From contig NZ_CP064653.1 in NCBI RefSeq assembly GCF_015711015.1, positions 1,240,001 through 1,304,000 of the forward strand: a DNA stretch of 64,000 nucleotides, in the 5' to 3' direction. Below are positions 1 through 7,031 of the stretch, piece after piece; the first letter of the stretch is position 1; every line of letters starts with the position of its first letter. A program made the position numbers and the translations under genes. Origin of the DNA: Methylomonas sp. LL1. Lineage in GTDB: Bacteria; Pseudomonadota; Gammaproteobacteria; Methylococcales; Methylomonadaceae. Below the pieces are notes generated by a model. That model searched no databases, was not told the origin of the DNA, and saw only the letters and a program-made list of their open reading frames with translations.

Positions 1-37
1 TTGAAATCCAACAAATGACTGAAAAAATATAGCGCGT

Positions 38-1996
38 TTATCGCTCGGACTCGTTTCGATAACGGCCCAGCGCCCACAGCGGAAAAAACTTGTCGTAACC
101 GTGGTATTTCAGATAAAAAAACTTCGGAAAACCCGGCGCGTTAAAGCCGTCGTCGCGCCAAAAACCGTCGGCCCGCTGAGTCTTCAACAGATAAGCCACG
201 CCGGATTCGACTTCTGGACAGCCATTTTCGCCGGCGGACAACAAGGCCAGCAATGCCAATGAGGTATGGAACGCGCTGCTGCTATCGAATTCGCCGCGAA
301 TGCTGCTATCGTGATAGCCGGCGTTGCCCTCGCCCCAACCGCCGTCGATGCGTTGTTTGGATTTCAGCCAGACCACCGCTTTGCGTATAGCCGGATCGTG
401 CCGGTCGATGCCGGCGTTTTCAAAACCGCTCAATACCGACCAGGTACCATAAATATAATTGCTGCCCCAGCGGCCGAACCAGCAACCGTCGCTTTCTTGC
501 TGTTTGCGTAGGTAAGCTACGCAGCTGTCGACAACATCGCTGTATTCCAACTGCCTTAGGCCCAGTTTACCCAGCAACATGACGCAGCGACCACTCACAT
601 CGGCGGTTGGCGGATCAAGCAGAGCGCCGTGGTCGGCAAACGGGATTTGGTTCAGATAATAATGGGTGTTGTCCGCATCGAAAGCGCCGTATCCGCCGTC
701 AGCGGATTGCATGCCGGCGATCCAACCGGCCGCGCGCTGGATATTGTCGGCAAATTCCGGCGTGTCTGCCTGCATCATGGCATAAGCCACCACGGCGGTA
801 TCGTCGACGTCGGGGTAATAACTATTGCCGAACTGGAAAGCCCAGCCTCCGCCGGCCAATCCTGGCCGCTGTACCCGCCAATCGCCGGGTTCGTCGCTCA
901 ATTGCCTGGCCGCCAACCAGCGCAGGGCAGTCTTGACAGCGTATTGGCTTTTTCGATCATGGTCATAGCGGTCGACTTCCTGCAAAGCCAGCACAGCCAG
1001 GCCGGTATCCCAGATCGGCGACACACAGGGCTGGCAATAAGCCTGGTCGTCCTTGACCACCAGCAATCCGTCAATCGCGGCCCTGGCTATCTGCCGCTGT
1101 TGGTTGTCGGCCGGCAAGCCGAGATAATCCATGGCTTCGTAGGCATTGACCATCGCGGTAAAAATGGCGCCCAGGCCATCGTAAGCGTTCAAGCGCGCCA
1201 TGAACCAATCTTGCGCCTTGGCGGTGGCCTTGCGGCGGACGAAAGCGGGAATCAGCGGCTCCATCAACCGGCCGATGCGATCCAGAACCAGAATGGCCTT
1301 GCCTAAGCGGGTTTTGACGTGAGAAAAATATTCTGTTTCCCGCTCCGCCGGAATCACGAACAACTCGGCAATGCCGATCTTGAGCGGATTGCGGGCCTTG
1401 ACCTTGTAACTGCAAAGGATGGACAGCGGCACCATCACGGTACGCGACCAATAGGAAACCTTGTCGATATGAAACGGAAACCAGTTGGGCAGCAACATGA
1501 TTTCCACCGGGATAAACGGCGTGGCGCGCCAGGGCACCTGCTCGAACATGGCCAGCATGATACGGGTGAATACGTTGGCCTTGGCAGCCCCTCCCCGAGC
1601 CAAAATCCAGACTCTGGCCCGGCGCATATGCGCCGCATCCGGCGAATCGCCGGCCAGCTTCATCGCATAATAGGCTTTGATGGTGCAACTGATGTCGCCC
1701 TCTCCGCCCGTATAAAGCGGATAACCGCCGTCGTCACTTTGTTTACCGCGCAGAAAATTGGCGATCTTGGCTTGCAGCGGCTTGTCGATTTCGGCCATGT
1801 AGTGCATCATCAGGATGTATTCGGCCGGTATGGTGCAGTCCGCTTCCAATTCGAACACCCAATAGCCATCGTGGTTTTGCAAACCCAGCAAGCGGATTTT
1901 AGCTAACGCAATGGCCCTATCCAGGCTTGACGATGAATAACAGCTATCTGGGTGTCCTGAATCCGAACCGGACAGCGAAGAAGTTTCTGTTAGCAT
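38..1996 (-). CDS. shc: Squalene-hopene cyclase
   Basis: It cyclises squalene to hopene or hopanol, the committed step of hopanoid synthesis, as a monotopic protein on the cytoplasmic membrane. The 652-residue length is normal. The catalytic DVDDTA motif is near residue 392, and several QW-type repeats are visible, for example QSADGGYGAF and KQRIDGGWGE in the C-terminal half. The first 25 or so residues are Ser-rich and unlike the core, so a later start is possible, but the ATG used opens the frame. It is divergent from the Crp-type regulator at 2435. The 440-bp gap between them holds a leader hairpin and a CRP-like dyad. No other hopanoid gene is in the window. The family call is firm. Confidence 0.96.
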   Translation of the reverse strand: MLTETSSLSGSDSGHPDSCYSSSSLDRAIALAKIRLLGLQNHDGYWVFELEADCTIPAEYILMMHYMAEIDKPLQAKIANFLRGKQSDDGGYPLYTGGEGDISCTIKAYYAMKLAGDSPDAAHMRRARVWILARGGAAKANVFTRIMLAMFEQVPWRATPFIPVEIMLLPNWFPFHIDKVSYWSRTVMVPLSILCSYKVKARNPLKIGIAELFVIPAERETEYFSHVKTRLGKAILVLDRIGRLMEPLIPAFVRRKATAKAQDWFMARLNAYDGLGAIFTAMVNAYEAMDYLGLPADNQQRQIARAAIDGLLVVKDDQAYCQPCVSPIWDTGLAVLALQEVDRYDHDRKSQYAVKTALRWLAARQLSDEPGDWRVQRPGLAGGGWAFQFGNSYYPDVDDTAVVAYAMMQADTPEFADNIQRAAGWIAGMQSADGGYGAFDADNTHYYLNQIPFADHGALLDPPTADVSGRCVMLLGKLGLRQLEYSDVVDSCVAYLRKQQESDGCWFGRWGSNYIYGTWSVLSGFENAGIDRHDPAIRKAVVWLKSKQRIDGGWGEGNAGYHDSSIRGEFDSSSAFHTSLALLALLSAGENGCPEVESGVAYLLKTQRADGFWRDDGFNAPGFPKFFYLKYHGYDKFFPLWALGRYRNESER

Positions 1997-2052
1997 GGTT
2001 TAGTTCTCTGATTTTACTGGTCTGGTAGGGATTTTCGCCGGCGTCCGGCATG

Positions 2053-2087
2053 CCTGTTGGCGGGTCAAAAAAAACCGCCGCAACAGG
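2053..2087 (-). other. Hairpin in the shc leader
   Basis: CCTGTTGGCGG (2053-2063) pairs with CCGC-cg-CAACAGG (2075-2087), giving an 11-bp stem with a 2-nt bulge around an A-rich loop. On the shc strand it lies 57-91 nt upstream of the start codon. It could be an mRNA-leader structure. There is no terminator-like T-run after it on the shc strand. Confidence 0.4.
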
Positions 2088-2216
2088 AGGACATTGCCGC
2101 GGCGAGTGGCACACATGCCCAAAATAACGGCCTTGAAATTCCGGCGGTTTGCGGCAAAGTCCCCCACCCTGCTTGAATCGCCAGTCAGCAGCTTAGCCGC
2201 CGGCCTAGCCACGGTC

Positions 2217-2232
2217 TGTACGCTGCCGCACA
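2217..2232. promoter_or_regulatory. CRP/FNR-geometry dyad between shc and the Crp-type gene
   Basis: The 16-mer TGTACGCTGCCGCACA follows the TGT-N10-ACA geometry of CRP/FNR-family sites, with inner CG...CG conserved. It lies about 220 bp upstream of shc and 200 bp upstream of the regulator gene at 2435. A near-identical 22-mer occurs at 8873-8894, and related dyads occur at 5366, 5456 and 15096. Binding by the local Crp-type proteins is inferred. The rest of the 1997-2434 gap shows only a possible -10 (TATACT, 2373-2378) for the rightward gene. Confidence 0.5.
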
Positions 2233-2434
2233 TAAAATTATTTTTTCGATTCAACCCTTGGAATTAGCGGTAGAATCAGCCCGACACACAGCGCTAGCAT
2301 TAAATGACAAACAAACTCCGTGCCGTAGCGAACAGAGCGGAATTTATCGACTCACTACCATCATTCGCAGGTTATACTAAGTTTCATAGCTTGGGCCATT
2401 CTGATTAATCCTAAAAAAATAACAAAGGAAGCTG

Positions 2435-3175
2435 ATGACCGAACATGACAACCCTCGCCAGAATCATTTGCTGAACGCCTTGTCGGAAGCCGAATACGCA
2501 GAGTTGTTGCCGCATCTGGAAGCGGTCAAGATGCCGCTCGGCCATGTCATTTACGAATCCGGCGGCGAGCTGCGCCATGTCTATTTCCCCACCACCTGCA
2601 TCGTATCGTTACTCTATGTGATGGAAAACGGCGCATCGGCGGAAATCGCCGTGGCCGGCAACGATGGCCTGATCGGCGTCGCCCTGTTCATGGGCGGCAA
2701 CACCATGCCAAATCGGGCGGTGGTGCAGAGCGCGGGCGGTGCCTACCGCATCAAGGGGCCGCTGCTGATGGCTGAATTCAACCGCTCCGGCGGACGCCGT
2801 AACGGCTTGCTGCAAAGCCTGCTGCTGCGTTATACCCAAGCCCTGATCACCCAAATGGCGCAAACGGCGGTCTGCAATCGGCATCATTCGGTGGATCAGC
2901 AACTGTGCCGCTGGTTGCTGCTGAGCCTGGACCGGCTGCCGACGAATCAATTGAACATGACGCAGGAATTGATCGCCAATATGTTGGGCGTGCGCCGCGA
3001 AGGCGTCACCGAGGCAGCCGGCAAATTGCAACTGGCCGGCTTGATTCAATACAGCCGGGGCCACATTACGGTGCTGAACCGGGCCGGACTGGAAGACCGG
3101 GTTTGCGAATGCTACCAAGTGGTCAAAGTCGAATCCGACCGACTTCTCCCCCCCCCCCAGATGTCGCTGAGTTAA
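2435..3175 (+). CDS. Crp/Fnr-family transcriptional regulator (copy 1)
   Basis: This is a cytoplasmic DNA-binding regulator with an N-terminal cyclic-nucleotide-binding-like beta-roll (about residues 20-140) and a C-terminal winged helix. The helix-turn-helix is around NMLGVRREGVTEAAGKL (about 183-199). The roll carries AGNDGLIGV in place of the usual cAMP-contacting RSS/RAT segment, so the effector is unknown. It is a paralogue of the protein at 5601: both share ACNRxH and LxRWLL segments and the NRAGLE/DRAGLE tail. AAGGAAG lies 6-7 nt upstream of the ATG. An 11-C run (3148-3158) sits in the last codons, so slippage would change the C-terminal tail. It is divergent from shc. Confidence 0.9.
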   Translation: MTEHDNPRQNHLLNALSEAEYAELLPHLEAVKMPLGHVIYESGGELRHVYFPTTCIVSLLYVMENGASAEIAVAGNDGLIGVALFMGGNTMPNRAVVQSAGGAYRIKGPLLMAEFNRSGGRRNGLLQSLLLRYTQALITQMAQTAVCNRHHSVDQQLCRWLLLSLDRLPTNQLNMTQELIANMLGVRREGVTEAAGKLQLAGLIQYSRGHITVLNRAGLEDRVCECYQVVKVESDRLLPPPQMSLS

Positions 3176-3204
3176 GGGAGTTGCCTCCTTCCCAGCACGC
3201 TTGA

Positions 3205-3230
3205 CTTCGACTACTTCGGCTTTGCTCAGC
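3205..3230 (+). repeat. 26-bp dispersed repeat, copy 1
   Basis: A 26-bp segment beginning CTTCGACTACTTCGG recurs at 14061-14086 with 24 of 26 bases identical. In both places it lies just before a 61-bp palindromic repeat, so it is probably part of a composite intergenic repeat. Confidence 0.6.
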
Positions 3231-3240
3231 ACAAGTCCGC

Positions 3241-3301
3241 GTAGGGGCGATTTTAATCTCCCAGGGCGAATGCCCCGTAACAGCGCGTAGCGAATTCGCC
3301 C
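3241..3301 (-). repeat. 61-bp two-hairpin REP-like element, copy A
   Basis: The element is the reverse complement of 14135-14195 with 58 of 61 bases identical. It contains two dyads: GGGCGATT/AATCGCCC, where this copy has one change (TCTCCC), and GGGCGAAT/ATTCGCCC around a 14-22 nt centre. A third, partial copy is at 6373-6394. It lies roughly 50-100 bp from the probable left end of the IS110-family element. Confidence 0.75.
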
Positions 3302-3349
3302 CTTGTATGATGAATTTTAACAACCGATAGCCTAGAAGAACCGATTAAG

Positions 3350-3540
3350 CTGTCATCGTTCATTGGGAGGCCGTTCGCCCCTGAGGACTGGTAAATACCA
3401 GAGCCTGTGCTGTAGATTGGCCCCCGCCCTATTCACCCATACCGTGGAGTATCCGAGGCTTAGAGCCTGCATACACAAGGAAGGTAGGTGCATGCGCAGG
3501 GTCGGGAACCGGTGAATAGTGTACTTAACCTTTAACTGAA
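3350..3540 (+). ncRNA. Candidate IS110 bridge RNA region
   Basis: This non-coding segment directly precedes the IS110 transposase and is rich in dyads. CTGGTA-AA-TACCAG lies near 3390. ATAC/GTAT lies near 3440-3455. CCTGCAT pairs with ATGCGCAGG across about 17 nt near 3467-3501. ATTCACC (from about 3430) pairs with GGTGAAT (about 3511-3517) as a long closing stem. IS110-group elements (IS621 type) encode a bridge RNA at this position that guides recombination, so the assignment rests on position and foldability. Exact ends and the guide loops were not determined. Confidence 0.5.
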
Positions 3541-3553
3541 TTAAAAAACGATT

Positions 3554-4591
3554 ATGACGAACCTCCCAATCAATGCCATCGCTGAATCTATCCACCGCCT
3601 GTTTGCCGGCGTGGATGTCGGAGCCGATGAATTGGTGCTGGTGATCCGCAAGAACGGCAAGTCGTTCGATCCACAAAAATATGCCAATACCCGCTCTGAC
3701 CGTGCCCGCTTGGTCAACAAGCTGATCAAGCTGCCGGGCATCAAAGTCTGCCTGGAAGCCACCGGCATTTACCATTTCGACCTGGCAATTGCGTTGCATG
3801 ACGCCGGTATTCCCGTGATGGTCGTCAATCCCAAGGCCTCGCATAACTTCGCCAAGGTGTTGATGAGAAACAGCAAAACCGATGCCGTTGATGCCAATAC
3901 CCTGGCCGAATACGTCGAGCGCATGGACTTTGTCGCCTGGACCCGGCCATCGAATCAGACCCTGGCTTTGCGCGGGTTTGCCCGCCGCATTGATGCGCTG
4001 ACCGGTCAGAAAGCTGCCGCGAAAAACCATCTGCATGCACTGAGTGCGACTCAGGAAACTCCAAAGGCGTTGCTGCGCGATGCCAAGCTGGCGATCAGTC
4101 AATTGGAAAAACGCATCGATACCTTGGCCGCCGAAGCGATGACCTTGATCAACCAGCACCCGGAACTCAAGCGTGTTTTTGAGTTGCTGACCGGCATCAA
4201 AGGCATTGCCCATACCAGCGCCATTGCTTTGATGGGCGAACTGCTGTTATTGCCACCCAACCTGTCGCATCGCGAATGGGTCAAGTTTGCCGGGCTCGAT
4301 CCCAAAGCCTTTGAATCCGGCAAAAGCGTACATAAGAAAATGCGGCTGTCCAAGGCGGGTAACCGGCATATTCGCTCGGCATTGTATATGCCGGCCTTGA
4401 GCGCCAAACAGCATGATCCCCATGTCAGCGCTTATTTCCAGCACTTGGTCGACAACGGCAAGAAACCTTTACAGGCCGTCTGCGCAGTGATGCGTAAATT
4501 ACTGCATGCGATCCATGGCATGCTAAAGCACGACCAGCCGTTCGATAACACACGGTTTTATGTCATTCCGACACCCATCATCGCTGAGTGA
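3554..4591 (+). CDS. IS110-family transposase (bridge-RNA recombinase)
   Basis: A 345-residue recombinase. The N-terminal DEDD/RuvC-like domain starts at GVDVGADE (Asp21) and continues with CLEATGIYHF and KTDAVDA. The C-terminal Transposase_20 domain begins at LLTGIKGIAHTSA (about residue 212). SKAGNRHIRSALYMPAL (about 268-284) is the usual site of the catalytic serine in this family. The length is full and no frameshift is seen, so the element may be active. The start chosen follows the leader closely and has an A-rich stretch but only a weak Shine-Dalgarno. The long antisense frame over the first half is a shadow. Confidence 0.93.
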   Translation: MTNLPINAIAESIHRLFAGVDVGADELVLVIRKNGKSFDPQKYANTRSDRARLVNKLIKLPGIKVCLEATGIYHFDLAIALHDAGIPVMVVNPKASHNFAKVLMRNSKTDAVDANTLAEYVERMDFVAWTRPSNQTLALRGFARRIDALTGQKAAAKNHLHALSATQETPKALLRDAKLAISQLEKRIDTLAAEAMTLINQHPELKRVFELLTGIKGIAHTSAIALMGELLLLPPNLSHREWVKFAGLDPKAFESGKSVHKKMRLSKAGNRHIRSALYMPALSAKQHDPHVSAYFQHLVDNGKKPLQAVCAVMRKLLHAIHGMLKHDQPFDNTRFYVIPTPIIAE

Positions 4592-4713
4592 AAAAGTGAT
4601 GGAATTTTGTTGACTTGGAACAGAGTATCTACAGAACATTCGAATATCTGGAACCTATTTTTCACGGAATCTTTAGTTAAGTGTCCGGCAAGTTCAAGCT
4701 GAAATAACGGACC

Positions 4714-4740
4714 ACAAAAAAGCCGGCGTTAACCGGCTTT
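4714..4740 (-). terminator. Rho-independent terminator of the 4810 gene
   Basis: Read on the minus strand, AAAGCCGG-TTAACG-CCGGCTTT is followed directly by further T residues: an 8-bp stem, a 6-nt loop and six consecutive T. It lies 70 nt beyond the stop codon of the small secreted protein gene. Confidence 0.8.
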
Positions 4741-4809
4741 GACACTGCGCTAGCAAAACCGGTCGGTTCGGGCGGTTAACGATGCACCCCTACCCGACTG
4801 ACTTCAAGC

Positions 4810-5151
4810 TTATTTTTTTTCCAGTTGCATTTCGACTATGCCTTGCTCAACATCGGCTATACCTTGTTGCAAGTTACCGGCCTTGGCTGCCTTGATGGCG
4901 GCTTTTAGCTTGGCGTTAGCCCGTTGCAGGCGGATAGAGCTTCCCTTCTCGTTTTGTTCTTTTAAGGCTTCCCAGGCAACGGTGGCGCTGTCGATAAAGG
5001 CTTGGGTATCGCCCTTCTTGCCTGCCTCGACCGCGTTGTTGGACAAGGCGATCAGATTGGTAAAGCTTTCATTCAAGGGACTCCCGGCGGCGTGCGCTTG
5101 CAGAGAGAGGAAAGACAAAAGCAACGCCATTAAAAAGTATTTAATTTTCAT
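4810..5151 (-). CDS. Small secreted helical protein, SmbP-like
   Basis: 113 residues. A signal peptide runs to about residue 21 (hydrophobic LMALLLSFLSL, then AHA before the predicted cut). The mature part is about 90 residues of Ala/Lys/Glu-rich amphipathic helix in two or three repeats (AFIDSATVAWEALKEQN, AKLKAAIKAAKAGN, GIADVEQGIVEM). This resembles the helical repeats of small periplasmic metal-binding SmbP proteins but lacks their His-rich pattern, so metal binding is not supported. It is monocistronic with its own terminator. Upstream lies a 449-bp gap (5152-5600) shared with the second Crp-type gene, holding two CRP-like dyads and nothing else recognisable. The function is unknown. Confidence 0.72.
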   Translation of the reverse strand: MKIKYFLMALLLSFLSLQAHAAGSPLNESFTNLIALSNNAVEAGKKGDTQAFIDSATVAWEALKEQNEKGSSIRLQRANAKLKAAIKAAKAGNLQQGIADVEQGIVEMQLEKK

Positions 5152-5365
5152 AAATTTACCCGATTATTTGTAGATTGTATAAAAGCGCAAAATGACAAAT
5201 TTTGGTGGCTTAGCGCTGCTCAAGAAATTGCATAGTGCTCCGAAACCGTGATGATTAAATTGAAACGGATAGGTGCGAACACACTAAGCGCAAATTTACA
5301 CTCCCGGTTGCTTGGGTGATTCCACCTAAGCTGTATTTAGACTACAGCAGCGCTACGCCAAAGTC

Positions 5366-5381
5366 TGTACGTTAGGGTACA
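5366..5381. promoter_or_regulatory. CRP/FNR-geometry dyad, copy 2
   Basis: TGTACGTTAGGGTACA has perfect TGTAC/GTACA half-sites around 6 bp, the same 16-bp geometry as the dyads at 2217 and 8875. It lies between the divergent secreted-protein gene (start 5151) and the second Crp-type gene (start 5601). It could serve either gene. Confidence 0.5.
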
Positions 5382-5455
5382 TAGGTCGATTCAGCCCAAA
5401 ATTTACGGGTGTATCTAAGCTTCAACCGGTCCTCACCATGATTAGCCATAGCCTA

Positions 5456-5471
5456 CGTGCGCTAACATACA
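5456..5471. promoter_or_regulatory. CRP/FNR-geometry dyad, copy 3
   Basis: Read on the minus strand this is TGTATGTTAGCGCACG. It differs from copy 2 mainly in the second half-site and sits inside the same longer conserved context (GTCTGTAYGTTAG). It lies 130 bp upstream of the second Crp-type gene, which suggests autoregulation. This is an inference. Confidence 0.42.
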
Positions 5472-5600
5472 GACAAGCAAAATCATTATCGTTAGTCTGA
5501 CGCCACGCCAGTAAATCCATAGTCCCTGGCAACAAGCGCCGACACCGCGATTAATATCCTCGGCTGCCGAATTCCCTCAAATCACCGCCGGAGAGCGCCC

Positions 5601-6335
5601 GTGTTGTGTATACCTGCCGTTCCCGCGGCCAACCGCCTCCTAGCCTCTCTGCCCCGCGCCGATCACCAACATTTGCTTAGGCGTTGCGAAGCGGTCGAGC
5701 TGGTTTTTGCCGAAGTGCTTTATCTGGCCGGCGAACGCATTCCGCATGTGTATTTTCCGACCGGCAGTTTTATTTCACTGGTAACGCCGGTCGAAAACGG
5801 CGGCGGTTTGGAAGTAGGATTAATCGGTAACGAAGGCATGCTGGGCATTACCCTGATGCTGGGCGTCGATATCGCGCCATTTCAGGCGCTAGTTCAAGGA
5901 GCCGGGCCGGCACTGCGATTACCGGCGACCCAGTTTTTGGCCGAACTGGAACGCAGTCCCGCATTACAGATGGCGCTAAAACGTTATTTATACGTATCGA
6001 TGCGGCAACTGGCACAAACCGCGGCCTGTAATCGTTTTCACGTGGTGGAGGCGCGCCTGGCCCGTTGGCTGCTGAAGACACACGACCGGGCTCACGCCGA
6101 TACCTTTCATGTGACACACATGTTTTTGGCTTACATCATGGGGGTGCGCCGGGTCGGGATTACCAAAGCGGCGCTCTCATTGCAGCAGCAAAAGTTGATC
6201 AGTTACCGGCGCGGCGACGTTACCATTCTGGACCGGGCCGGCCTGGAAGCCGCCGCTTGCGGCTGTTATCGAATCGAGAAAGAAACCTACGAACGAATAT
6301 TGGCTTGTGGCGCGCCGGAAAGCATAACGGGTTAG
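5601..6335 (+). CDS. Crp/Fnr-family transcriptional regulator (copy 2)
   Basis: A 244-residue paralogue of the protein at 2435 with the same layout: an N-terminal beta-roll with GNEGMLGITLMLG instead of a cAMP-contact motif, the linker ACNRFHVVEARLARWLL, and a winged helix with YIMGVRRVGITKAALSL (about residues 176-192) as the HTH. No Cys cluster for an Fe-S centre is present at the N terminus, so it is not Fnr itself. The GTG start has GGAGAG about 5 nt upstream. Two CRP-like dyads lie 130 and 220 bp upstream. Its targets are probably the nearby stress genes that carry the same dyad. This is an inference. Confidence 0.9.
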   Translation: MLCIPAVPAANRLLASLPRADHQHLLRRCEAVELVFAEVLYLAGERIPHVYFPTGSFISLVTPVENGGGLEVGLIGNEGMLGITLMLGVDIAPFQALVQGAGPALRLPATQFLAELERSPALQMALKRYLYVSMRQLAQTAACNRFHVVEARLARWLLKTHDRAHADTFHVTHMFLAYIMGVRRVGITKAALSLQQQKLISYRRGDVTILDRAGLEAAACGCYRIEKETYERILACGAPESITG

Positions 6336-6372
6336 GCAAGATTTGATCAAGCCCTTGAGGCTTCAGAGCCAA

Positions 6373-6394
6373 GGGCGATTAAAATCGCCCCTAC
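6373..6394 (+). repeat. Partial REP-like element, copy C
   Basis: GGGCGATTAAAATCGCCC followed by CTAC is identical to the second hairpin of the element at 14135-14195. The similarity continues weakly for about 30 bp downstream (AAATTATTTCCAACC here, AAATTATTGCCAACC there). It lies in the convergent gap after the second Crp-type gene, where it could act as a bidirectional transcript end. Confidence 0.65.
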
Positions 6395-6427
6395 AATCAA
6401 TTCAGGGAAATTATTTCCAACCGAATC

Positions 6428-6799
6428 TTAATTCAAATCCTGCATAACAGCCTTGTCGGCACTCAACGCCGTCCAGCCGACCACGATTCTGTAAACCAAC
6501 AGTAGCAATGTCGGAATCAAAATGATCAAACTAATTTGCATCTCCACCATCAGCACCAGGCCGGATAGTGCAAATCCCGCCAAAGTGACCCAAACGGTTT
6601 TGATTTGCCAGTTAAAATGCGATTCCAGCCAAGTACCTTTGACATCGTTTCGATAAAGAAAATTAATCGCGACACCGACCAATAAGGGTAAGCCGGCAAA
6701 GGCAAAAGTGAGTACCTGGCAAATATAGACCGTCCCGGCCAGTTTCTTCAGCGCGGCCATATCACCGTCGGTTTTTGCATTGGTTATTGACATGTTCAT
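6428..6799 (-). CDS. DUF4870-like small membrane protein
   Basis: About 123 residues from the preferred ATG (MNMSITN), which has AGAGG about 9 nt upstream. The frame is open 12 codons further, but that extension lacks a good ribosome site. It has a short polar N terminus, then three or four hydrophobic segments (VYICQVLTFAFAGLPLLVGVAI, TVWVTLAGFALSGLVLMV, ISLIILIPTLLLLVYRIV) and a polar tail. The arrangement and the YRIVVGW segment resemble DUF4870/Tic20-like membrane proteins of unknown function. It is monocistronic, in the stress-gene neighbourhood. The family call is moderate and the role unknown. Confidence 0.7.
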   Translation of the reverse strand: MNMSITNAKTDGDMAALKKLAGTVYICQVLTFAFAGLPLLVGVAINFLYRNDVKGTWLESHFNWQIKTVWVTLAGFALSGLVLMVEMQISLIILIPTLLLLVYRIVVGWTALSADKAVMQDLN

Positions 6800-6889
6800 A
6801 ACTCGATACCTCTTGTAAAAGTTGACTTTGAGCAAGGTTAAGGTCCTGCCACGTGAATGGCTGCGGGATTAAGCTTCTGATTTCAATAC

Positions 6890-7019
6890 AAATAACTTCC
6901 CCCTTTGAAAAAGGGGGATCGAGGGGGATTTATTAAAAAATCTCCCCCAGCCCCTCTTTATCAAAGAGGGGAGCCAGAATCCCGTGATTCGGAACCAACC
7001 GAATTCCGGGAAGTTATTT
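6890..7019. mobile_element. 130-bp MITE-like element with perfect terminal inverted repeats
   Basis: AAATAACTTCCC (6890-6901) and GGGAAGTTATTT (7008-7019) are perfect 12-bp inverted ends. Between them lie successive hairpins: CCCCCTTT/AAAGGGGG (6899-6917), GGGGGA/TCCCCC (about 6923-6948), CCCCTCTTT/AAAGAGGGG (6951-6971), and a small GAATC/GATTC stem. There is no coding potential. It ends 12 bp from the stop codon of the DUF1207 gene. No clear target duplication is seen. It may double as the transcript end of that operon. Confidence 0.65.
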
Positions 7020-7031
7020 ATAACCATATCC

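Larger units (their letters stand above)
3340..4625 (+). mobile_element. IS110-family insertion sequence (ends approximate)
   Basis: The element consists of the transposase gene at 3554 and a structured non-coding leader. IS110-family elements lack classical terminal inverted repeats, so the ends cannot be fixed here and the limits are estimates. The left part holds a possible bridge RNA. Just past the gene, TTGTTGACTTGG (from about 4606) may be the -35 half of the junction promoter that forms when the element circularises. No target duplication was identified. A REP-like palindrome lies immediately to the left, the type of target several IS110 elements are known to use. Confidence 0.7.

Noticed and set aside
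2000-2254. 84-codon frame just upstream of shc on the same strand
   Set aside because: Arg-rich composition, no family resemblance, and it covers the leader hairpin and the CRP-like dyad. More likely leader DNA than a gene.
3353-4213. 286-codon frame antisense to the transposase
   Set aside because: It is the mirror of the transposase coding frame and of the leader structure. No protein family features.
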